Made by a program: the position numbers and the translations under genes
The notes under the pieces: model-generated
Database searches by the model: none
What the model was told of the DNA's origin: nothing
Seen by the model: the letters and a program-made list of their open reading frames with translations, nothing else
Shown here: one piece after another, positions 5,879 through 11,578 of the stretch
How positions within the stretch are numbered: position 1 is the stretch's first letter
Layout of the letters: every line of letters begins with the position of its first letter
Assembly (NCBI GenBank): GCA_002393195.1
Contig: DGIK01000124.1
Location: forward strand, 1-11,578
Direction: 5' to 3'
From: Bacteroidales bacterium UBA3824
GTDB taxonomy: Bacteria > Bacteroidota > Bacteroidia > Bacteroidales > UBA3824
DNA length: 11,578 nt

Positions 5879-8074
5879 ATGAAAATATTTTTAATGGCGG
5901 CACTGTGTGTGCTCGCCTCATTTGGCGTATCGGCTCAGAATGTAATTTCGGGAACGGTAACGGACGTAAAAGGCGAATCGCTCGCAGGCGCAAATGTCTA
6001 TTGGATAGGCACTTCCACGGGCGTTACAACCAATGTTGACGGAAAATTCTCAATCGAAAGAATTGCAGGCAAAAAACTCCTTGCAATCTCGTTTTTAGGT
6101 TTTGAAACCGACACTGTGGATATTGGCAAAATATCTGACAACCAAGCAATTAAAGTAACATTAAAGGACAATTCAAAGGACGTTGCCGAGGTTGTAGTTT
6201 CGGAGCGTCGCCGTGGCACGTCTGAAATGGGCGGTGCGCTCAACGGTCTGAAAATCAATCAGGCAGAACTTTTCAAGGCGGCTTGCTGCAACCTTGGCGA
6301 AAGTTTTACGACAAATCCGTCGGTGGATGTGAGTTATTCTGACGCGGCAACGGGCGCAAAACAGATTAAACTATTGGGTCTCAGCGGATTGTATGTGCAG
6401 ATGTTGGCGGAAAATATTCCCGATTTCCGTCTCACCGCCTCGCCTTACGCCCTCGGATACGTACCGGGCGCGTGGCTTAAAGGCATTCAGGTGTCGAAGG
6501 GTGCGTCGTCGGTGAAAAACGGCTACGAAAGCATTACAGGTCAAATAGATGTGGAATATCTCAAACCAGACGACGAACAAGGAATCGGTCTCAACATTTA
6601 TGGCAATTCTGAGGGCAGAATGGAGGTGAACGCCGATGCCAACAAGCATATTACACACCACCTAAGCACCGAAGTATTAGTGCATTACGAAAATTCTTTG
6701 GCAGATATGGACGAGAACGGCGACAATTTTTTCGACAAGCCCGATGTCAATCAAGTGAATTTTCACAACCGCTGGCATTACCACAAGGGACGGTATATTT
6801 TTCACGGCGGATATTCGATTTTGGACGAAAAACGCGATGGAGGACAGTTGAAATCCATTGAAAATGTGCCACTTTACAAGATTTCGATGGACACCCGCCG
6901 TTACAATGCATATTTGAAAAACGCTTTTGTAATCGACCCCGCACGCAATTCGAGCGTTGCGCTAATTACCTCTGCCACAATGCATAACTTGGAATCGCAG
7001 TTTGGCAGCAAGGTTTATAACAACGACGAGCGCAACCTCTACGCACAACTCATTTTTGAAACTGATTTGAGCGAAATGCACAATATATCAGCGGGTTTGA
7101 GCGTCAATGCCGACCGTATGTCGCAAGATTATCTCCAAACCAAAAATCTCGATGAAAACGAAACCGTAATTGGCGGCTATGCTCAATACACGTTTAATTA
7201 CGACGATATTTGGATTTTGATGGCAGGTTTGAGAATAGACAACAGCGATGATTTCGGTACATTTTTTACACCGCGCTTCCATCTGAAAATCAAACCGTTG
7301 GAGGCGTTTTCAATGCGATTTTCGGCAGGCAAGGGTTACAGGTCGCCTCACGCATTGGCAGAAAATCACTTTTTGCTATCGTCGGGTCGTGAAATTTCCA
7401 TCGAAAACCTCTCACAAGAGAGCGCGTGGAACATTGGTTCGAGCCTTTCGTGGAAGATTCCAATTGCCGGTAAACATCTGAAAATCAACACAGAATACTA
7501 TTACACCACATTCCAATCACAGGCTTTGGCAGATTACGACATTTCGCCCAGCAAAATTGTCATCAAATCTTCTGACGAACGTTCGTATTCGCATACATTT
7601 CAGGCAGATGCGGCGTATGATGTGTTCAAGGGATTTGAACTTTCGGCGGCTTACAGATTGAACGACGTGAGGGCTTATTCGGGTGGCGAATTGCGAGTTA
7701 AACCGTTGACCAACAAGTATAAAGCACTCTTTACAGCCTCGTACAAAACGCCTTTGGCTATTTGGCAGTTTGATGCTAATCTCCAACTCAATGGCGGTGG
7801 CCGTCTGCCCGATTATTTCGACGAAAACGGCGCATTGGTAAGCGATGCAGAATTTGACGCTTTCCCTCAACTCAACATTCAGATTACCAAATGGTTCAGG
7901 AAGTTTTCGATTTATGTAGGCGGCGAAAATTTGACCAATTACCGACAGAAAAATCCAATCATTTCGTCTGAAAATCCGTGGACACAAACCTTTGAGCCGA
8001 CATTGGTTTATGCACCCGTGAGTGGCGCGATGTTTTACATCGGACTGAGGTGCAATTTTTTCAGAGAACAATAA
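5879..8074 (+). CDS. TonB-dependent outer-membrane receptor, CCNL-type, probably metal-related
   Basis: The 731-residue receptor would import a ligand across the outer membrane using TonB energy. The order is: signal peptide (1-19, ending VSAQ), carboxypeptidase-D-like regulatory domain (about 22-95, with SGTVTD and LLAISFLGFE), a linker with a TonB-box-like AEVVVSERR, plug (about 115-225), and a 22-strand barrel to a terminal YIGLRCNFF. The plug has the hallmark CCNLGESF with adjacent Cys136/Cys137, then NPSVDVSYSDAATGAKQI and GYESITGQIDVEYLKP. Receptors with this plug are typically encoded beside HMA or Cys-rich proteins, as here. The neighbouring HMA gene starts 40 bases downstream. Copper or another soft metal, free or complexed, is the inferred ligand; there is no direct evidence. 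Length is intact for this subgroup. No SusD-like partner is present, so it is not a polysaccharide system. Confidence 0.92.
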   Translation: MKIFLMAALCVLASFGVSAQNVISGTVTDVKGESLAGANVYWIGTSTGVTTNVDGKFSIERIAGKKLLAISFLGFETDTVDIGKISDNQAIKVTLKDNSKDVAEVVVSERRRGTSEMGGALNGLKINQAELFKAACCNLGESFTTNPSVDVSYSDAATGAKQIKLLGLSGLYVQMLAENIPDFRLTASPYALGYVPGAWLKGIQVSKGASSVKNGYESITGQIDVEYLKPDDEQGIGLNIYGNSEGRMEVNADANKHITHHLSTEVLVHYENSLADMDENGDNFFDKPDVNQVNFHNRWHYHKGRYIFHGGYSILDEKRDGGQLKSIENVPLYKISMDTRRYNAYLKNAFVIDPARNSSVALITSATMHNLESQFGSKVYNNDERNLYAQLIFETDLSEMHNISAGLSVNADRMSQDYLQTKNLDENETVIGGYAQYTFNYDDIWILMAGLRIDNSDDFGTFFTPRFHLKIKPLEAFSMRFSAGKGYRSPHALAENHFLLSSGREISIENLSQESAWNIGSSLSWKIPIAGKHLKINTEYYYTTFQSQALADYDISPSKIVIKSSDERSYSHTFQADAAYDVFKGFELSAAYRLNDVRAYSGGELRVKPLTNKYKALFTASYKTPLAIWQFDANLQLNGGGRLPDYFDENGALVSDAEFDAFPQLNIQITKWFRKFSIYVGGENLTNYRQKNPIISSENPWTQTFEPTLVYAPVSGAMFYIGLRCNFFREQ

Positions 8075-8114
8075 TTTTTAAGCAATAAACGTTTAACAAT
8101 CAAAAACTTGCATT

Positions 8115-8450
8115 ATGAAAAAGTTAGTAATGTTTTTCGCCATTATGATTATGGCGTTGACGGTAGCTGGCAAGGACATCAAGACCCTCGTGCTCACTAC
8201 CAATCCGCAGATGCACTGCGAAAGTTGCGAAAACAAAATCAAAAACAACATCCGCTTCGAAAAGGGCGTCAAGTCGATAGAAACCGACATTGCCGCCCAA
8301 ACTGTGACCATCGTCTATGATGCGGATAAAACCACCGAAGACGCTATCATCCAAGCGTTTGCAAAAATCAACTACACCGCTCGCAAAGTCTCAGAAGGCG
8401 AGGCAGTGGAGCATTGCCACGAGGACAGCGGATGTTGCAAAAAGAAGTAA
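8115..8450 (+). CDS. Periplasmic HMA-domain (heavy-metal-associated) protein with Cys/His tail
   Basis: The 111-residue protein has a signal peptide (about 1-19, basic MKK then a Met/Ile/Ala core) and a single ferredoxin-like HMA domain (22-92). The metal motif MHCESC (33-38) uses Cys35 and Cys38, as in Atx1/CopZ-type copper chaperones. The C-terminus adds HCHEDSGCCKKK, a second likely metal site (His100, Cys101, His102, Cys107, Cys108). Export together with the receptor gene 40 bases upstream suggests that it buffers or passes a soft metal, most likely copper(I), in the periplasm. Zinc or mercury cannot be excluded. The stop codon ends at 8450, directly abutting the stop of the opposing methyltransferase gene. 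An intrinsic terminator is missing between them. Confidence 0.9.
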   Translation: MKKLVMFFAIMIMALTVAGKDIKTLVLTTNPQMHCESCENKIKNNIRFEKGVKSIETDIAAQTVTIVYDADKTTEDAIIQAFAKINYTARKVSEGEAVEHCHEDSGCCKKK

Positions 8451-9281
8451 TCATCCCGCCTTCCGATAACTCCAAATACCTATCGAACGACGGTATTTCG
8501 CCCAATATTTCAGTATAAACGCCTTGACACCGAGGCGTTTATACATTTGCGAAAAGTGCTGCGAAAAGTAGTAGAACTCGGATTGAAATTTCAACTTCAA
8601 GCCCCAATCCTCAATCTCCAACGGATTGTCGCAACCCCACGCAAAAGTGGCATTGGTTGCGCTGACACTTTGCTGAGTTTCAGTGCGTTGACTGAAATCT
8701 TTGCTGATTCGCTCAATGTGGATTTCGGCATTTGGGAAATTGTTGTCGATGTTCTTGAAAATCCTTTTTATCTGATTTTCTGTGAGATACATCGCCACGC
8801 CTTCCATAATGAACAAGAAATGACCGTTGGGATGCTGCGCCTTGACGGTATCAATCCATTCGCGATTGGTGATGTCGCCGATAATGTACTGATTGCTAAC
8901 ACTTTCTGGCAAAATGTTGCGGCGAAAATCAATCACGTCAGCAAAGTCCAAAAGATACGAACTGAACGGTTTGCCAACGTTGGTGCGCTCAATCCTTGGG
9001 TCGAGTCCGCACGCCAAAAGTACCACAACAGCATCGTCGTATTTTGCAACAAAATTTCTAAGAATTTCGTCGAAATACTTGGTGCGCACCGAAATACAAA
9101 ATTGACATCGCTTATCCGCAGAAAACTTGTTGAAATTGTAGTCGATTTTCGCGAGAATTTTTTGCGAAAATTCGTCCACAATAATCGGATTCTTCTCCTC
9201 AGCCTCCTTTGCACGCATATACAAAGGAATCAGGAGCGTTTCTGAAACATTTTCTTTGAATGTCGGTTTTATCTTTTTCAT
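8451..9281 (-). CDS. Class I SAM methyltransferase, leucine carboxyl methyltransferase (LCM/COG3315) family
   Basis: The 276-residue cytoplasmic enzyme has the SAM site VVVLLACGLDPR (85-96), an acidic strand end LLDFADVIDFRR with Asp112, and FIMEGVAMYL (157-166). These match the LCM/PpmP family of O-methyltransferases that modify small acids, polyketides or peptides. The expected N-terminal ETLLIPLYMRAKE segment is present (14-26). ATG 9281 overlaps the stop of the acetyltransferase gene as ATGA, implying translational coupling. It is the third and last gene of the cystathionine lyase run. The substrate is unknown. A perfect 12-bp inverted repeat lies inside its 3' coding part (8513-8544). 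Confidence 0.88.
   Translation of the reverse strand: MKKIKPTFKENVSETLLIPLYMRAKEAEEKNPIIVDEFSQKILAKIDYNFNKFSADKRCQFCISVRTKYFDEILRNFVAKYDDAVVVLLACGLDPRIERTNVGKPFSSYLLDFADVIDFRRNILPESVSNQYIIGDITNREWIDTVKAQHPNGHFLFIMEGVAMYLTENQIKRIFKNIDNNFPNAEIHIERISKDFSQRTETQQSVSATNATFAWGCDNPLEIEDWGLKLKFQSEFYYFSQHFSQMYKRLGVKAFILKYWAKYRRSIGIWSYRKAG
8513..8544. repeat. Perfect 12-bp inverted repeat inside the methyltransferase 3' coding region
   Basis: GTATAAACGCCT (8513-8524) and AGGCGTTTATAC (8533-8544) are exact inverted copies around the 8-base loop TGACACCG. The hairpin lies 63 bases beyond the HMA stop, so it is placed to end or protect the transcript of the metal cluster that enters this gene antisense. 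No T-run follows on either strand, so a classical intrinsic terminator is not claimed. Confidence 0.6.
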
Positions 9282-10234
9282 AATTGTTTGTTTGATAATG
9301 ATGTCAATTCTTTGACCATAAAAATACTTGTCGCCGTATGTCCCGAATTGCCAAGACGATGTGGTATAGTATGGAATCCATATTTTTGATACATCGCCAC
9401 CGCTGACGAAAATTCAGGAAATGATTCAATATACAGATGACTGTATCCTTTTGATTTAGAAGCGTTTATAATTGTATTCAAAAGTATTCCGCCAATACCT
9501 TTGCCACGAGATTCTTGTCGCAAATAGAATTTAATTACCTCTGCATAACCATTCGGAAGACCTTCGGTGGGATAAAAACCACAACCACCAAGTAGCACAT
9601 CGTCTTCAATGTACACATAATAATCTGATACTGAATTATTTACTGTGTCATAGATAGTGAATGTGCGCGGATCGTCGTAAACAGTATTTTTGAGCGGTGC
9701 AGAAAATTCTATAAAAGCATTTCTGACAATTTGTGCAACCACATTTTGGTCTTGTGGTTGTATCTTCCTGATACAGAATGTCTTTTCCATCATAATGTCG
9801 CAACGCTCGTATGAATTTCCGGCAATCGGTATCTCTCTGAATCCGTGTTTTTTATAGAGATTTATCGATGCTTTTAGTTTGGTGTTTCCAATTAAAAATA
9901 CACGTCTTTCGCCGATTTTGCGGACGTGGCGAAGAAGTTCGCCAACCAACAAATCTCCTATACCTTGCCCCTGAAATTCTTCCGAAACAGCCAATTTAGC
10001 CAATTCGTAACCTTCTGAACCTTTGTTGATTAATGCCACGCAGCCGGCGGTTTTGCCGCTGCCCTTATCAACGGCAAAAAATATCCGCCCACCGTGCGCA
10101 TTAATATCATCAACGTGGCTAAACGTCTCAATATCACAATCTTCCAAGTGGAAATATTTTTCAATCCAATGCTTGTTAAGATTGATGAAATCCTGTTTGA
10201 GACCGTCGCTGTAATCTGTTGTAATTTCAATCAT
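9278..10234 (-). CDS. Tandem double-GNAT N-acetyltransferase
   Basis: From ATG 10234 this protein has 318 residues and two GNAT folds in series. Domain 1 (about 1-152) has the acetyl-CoA loop QGQGIG (88-93) and NLYKKHGF (125-132). Domain 2 (about 154-310) has RGKGIG (243-248) and AMYQKYGF. Both acetyl-CoA signatures look functional, so both halves may be active; in many tandem GNATs only one is. The substrate is unknown; an amine or amino-acid derivative is typical. An in-frame TTG at 10249, touching the stop of the upstream gene, would add five residues. ATG was chosen because it begins the conserved region directly. It lies between the cystathionine enzyme and the methyltransferase genes and overlaps the latter by 4 bases. 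Confidence 0.85.
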   Translation of the reverse strand: MIEITTDYSDGLKQDFINLNKHWIEKYFHLEDCDIETFSHVDDINAHGGRIFFAVDKGSGKTAGCVALINKGSEGYELAKLAVSEEFQGQGIGDLLVGELLRHVRKIGERRVFLIGNTKLKASINLYKKHGFREIPIAGNSYERCDIMMEKTFCIRKIQPQDQNVVAQIVRNAFIEFSAPLKNTVYDDPRTFTIYDTVNNSVSDYYVYIEDDVLLGGCGFYPTEGLPNGYAEVIKFYLRQESRGKGIGGILLNTIINASKSKGYSHLYIESFPEFSSAVAMYQKYGFHTIPHRLGNSGHTATSIFMVKELTSLSNKQL

Positions 10235-10249
10235 CTTGGTATCAGTCAA

Positions 10250-11404
10250 TTACTCCAACGCCTGCCTGAAATCTTCAATCAAATCTTCGGTGTCCTCGAT
10301 GCCTGCCGAAACGCGGATTAGGGTGTCGGAAATGCCGTTTTGTTCGCGGACTTCCTTGGGCACGGAGGCGTGGGTCATTATCGCTGGAATCTCGATGAGA
10401 CTCTCCACTCCGCCGAGACTTTCTGCCGTGGCAAAAAGTCTGAGTTTTGAGAGAAAATTCTGCGCATCGTCCAATGTACCAACGAGTTCAAACGAGAAAA
10501 TTCCACTCGAACCCGACGACTGAGCCTCAGCAAGAGCGTGCTGCGGATGCGATTTCAACAGCGGAAAATTCACACGTTTCACCTTGGGCGAACTCTCCAA
10601 AAACTCAGCCAAAGCCAAGGCATTTTTCTGATGCTGTTTCATACGCACGGCAAGAGTTTTGGCTCCACGGAGGGTCAGATAACTGTCGAACGGCGAAAGC
10701 ACCGCGCCCACAGCGTTCTGATTATAAGCGATTTTCTTGTAATAATCATCATTGTTGAGCACCACTGAGCCGCCGAGAACATCGCTGTGTCCGCCGATGT
10801 ATTTGGTTGTGCTGTAAACCACGATGTCCGCGCCCAAATCCAAAGGTCTCTGAAAATATGGCGACAAAAATGTGTTGTCAACCACGAGTATAAGTCCGTG
10901 TTTGTGAGCGATTTGCGCAATTGCTTTGATGTCTGCCAATTTCATCAGCGGATTGGTGGGCGACTCGATCCAAATAAGTTTGGATTTTGGCGTGATTGCG
11001 TTTTCGATGTTTTCGGGTTTGGTGGCATCCACGTAGGTTGCGGTGATGTCAAAATTCACAAAAACATTGCTCAAAAGCCTACGTGTGCCGCCGTAGAGGT
11101 CGTCGAAACCAATCACATTGTCGCCCGCTTTCAGGAGCGAAATTATCACCGTTGACGCCGCCGCCAAGCCGGACGAAAACGCCAAACCATACTTTGCGCC
11201 GTCTAAGGCTGCAAGTTTTTCCTCCAACGCCTTGCGGGTTGGATTGAGGCTGCGTGTGTACTCGTAACCCGCTGTGGGTGAGTCGGCTCTGAGCCTTGCA
11301 AATGTTGTTGATAAATGAATCGGAACGGCCACATCGCCGCTTGCCCCGTCTCTAAAATCCGGCTCTTCACCATTGTGAATTGCCCTTGTAGAAAATGCTG
11401 TCAT
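10250..11404 (-). CDS. Cystathionine gamma-lyase / gamma-synthase family, PLP-dependent
   Basis: The 384-residue fold-type I PLP enzyme belongs to the Cys/Met metabolism family. Key residues are Tyr49 and Arg51 in YTRSLNP, Tyr104 in DDLYGGT, ESPTNP (147-152), Asp176 in VVDNTF, PLP Lys201 in YSTTKYIGGH, and the C-terminal AESLGGVESL with PAIMTHAS. Close similarity over the whole length to eukaryotic-type cystathionine gamma-lyase (SPYFQRPL, LGAVLSPFD, GISDTLIR) favours cystathionine cleavage to cysteine. Gamma-synthase or O-acetylhomoserine sulfhydrylase activity cannot be excluded by motif alone. It heads the three-gene minus-strand run with the double GNAT and methyltransferase genes. No clear TAnnTTTG promoter was found in the 120 bases before ATG 11404, where a large hairpin element lies, so it may be transcribed from the partial gene at the window edge. 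Confidence 0.92.
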   Translation of the reverse strand: MTAFSTRAIHNGEEPDFRDGASGDVAVPIHLSTTFARLRADSPTAGYEYTRSLNPTRKALEEKLAALDGAKYGLAFSSGLAAASTVIISLLKAGDNVIGFDDLYGGTRRLLSNVFVNFDITATYVDATKPENIENAITPKSKLIWIESPTNPLMKLADIKAIAQIAHKHGLILVVDNTFLSPYFQRPLDLGADIVVYSTTKYIGGHSDVLGGSVVLNNDDYYKKIAYNQNAVGAVLSPFDSYLTLRGAKTLAVRMKQHQKNALALAEFLESSPKVKRVNFPLLKSHPQHALAEAQSSGSSGIFSFELVGTLDDAQNFLSKLRLFATAESLGGVESLIEIPAIMTHASVPKEVREQNGISDTLIRVSAGIEDTEDLIEDFRQALE

Positions 11405-11438
11405 TGTTTTGATTTTTTAAGTTATTAACAATCAGTTT

Positions 11439-11519
11439 TTTAACACCGAATTAAACAAATTAAACAAATAATAATCTCTGTCAAAGAGTTCCGTTTTATT
11501 CGTTTAATTCGGTGTTAAA
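11439..11519. repeat. ~80-base near-perfect hairpin (palindromic) element
   Basis: The arms 11439-11465 and 11493-11519 are inverted copies at 25 of 27 positions, with the outer 18 bases exact (core TTAACACCGAATTAAAC). The loop of 27 bases holds a smaller CTCT/AGAG stem (11476-11479 and 11485-11488). Each arm contains two imperfect 9-base units (ATTAAACAA-like). No T-run flanks it, and it has no coding capacity. It lies 5 bases past the stop of the partial right-hand gene and 34 bases before the start of the cystathionine gene. It may be a dispersed intergenic palindrome, a miniature element remnant, or an mRNA-processing or attenuating structure. Confidence 0.7.
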
Positions 11520-11524
11520 TGAAA

Positions 11525-11578
11525 TTATTCAATTTTCAATTTCTTCTCCGCTAACCATTCGTCATTGAACATTTTGGA
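11525..11578 (-). CDS. C-terminal 17 residues of an unidentified gene
   Basis: Reading in from the right edge on the minus strand, an open frame gives SKMFNDEWLAEKKLKIE and stops at TAA (11527-11525). It is too short to identify. The charged, helix-prone tail, the same-strand position ahead of the cystathionine gene and the stop just before a palindromic element support a real 3' end, but an open frame of 17 codons could also be chance. Confidence 0.45.
   Translation of the reverse strand, partial: SKMFNDEWLAEKKLKIE

Noticed and set aside
7517..8071. Minus-strand open frame of 184 codons
   Set aside because: Antisense to the TonB receptor barrel; no domain, and the receptor frame is conserved to its C-terminal strand.
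8547..9245. Plus-strand open frame of 232 codons
   Set aside because: It lies fully antisense to the methyltransferase, whose SAM motifs are clear. It has no recognisable domain and no promoter.
11439..11519. CRISPR repeat or intrinsic terminator
   Set aside because: Only one inverted pair and no spacer array; no T-run on either side.

Overview
The window reads as a piece of a Bacteroidota chromosome, probably an anaerobic Bacteroidales-type organism. Four lines of evidence agree. Several start sites carry the Bacteroidota promoter layout (a TTG/TTTG box, 19-20 bases, then TAnnTTTG). Intergenic DNA is AT-rich and Shine-Dalgarno signals are weak. There is a TonB-dependent receptor with an N-terminal carboxypeptidase-D-like domain. 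There is also a complete AAA-ATPase-like/PD-(D/E)XK protein of the type that is multicopy in this phylum. Species cannot be named from the sequence.

Layout, left to right. (1) Positions 1-1250 (minus) hold the first 416 codons of a nitrogenase-component-1-like protein whose 3' end lies outside the window. It keeps the metallocluster cysteines but not the Gln/His pair that true NifD uses for N2 reduction. (2) A 241-base divergent spacer with two good promoters and a phased triple repeat leads to the AAA/PD-(D/E)XK protein (1492-3258, plus). (3) A stem-loop terminator separates that gene from a convergent cysteine synthase (3317-4306, minus). The cysK promoter shares a 12-base block, at the same position, with the promoter of the nitrogenase-like gene. 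(4) A secreted protein resembling permuted NlpC/P60 hydrolases (4504-5151, minus) stands divergent to (5) a plus-strand cluster that looks like a metal-handling unit: a small Cys/His membrane-anchored protein (5397-5771), a TonB-dependent receptor of the CCNL type (5879-8074) and a periplasmic HMA-domain protein with a Cys/His tail (8115-8450). (6) Convergent with it and touching it base for base is a minus-strand run: cystathionine gamma-lyase/synthase (11404 to 10250), a tandem double GNAT acetyltransferase, and an LCM-family SAM methyltransferase. The last two overlap by 4 bases. (7) At the right edge are an ~80-base near-perfect hairpin element and the last 17 codons of another minus-strand gene.

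Two themes stand out. Sulfur: cysteine synthase and a gamma-type transsulfuration enzyme lie within 10 kb of a nitrogenase-like reductase that shares promoter sequence with cysK. This makes a sulfur-related substrate (as in the methylthio-alkane reductase branch of nitrogenase-like enzymes) a reasonable but unproven hypothesis. Metal: the small Cys protein, TonB receptor and HMA protein look like one outer-membrane/periplasmic system for a soft metal such as copper. No tRNA, rRNA, CRISPR array, insertion sequence or phage gene was seen. No gene-free stretch exceeds 300 bases.
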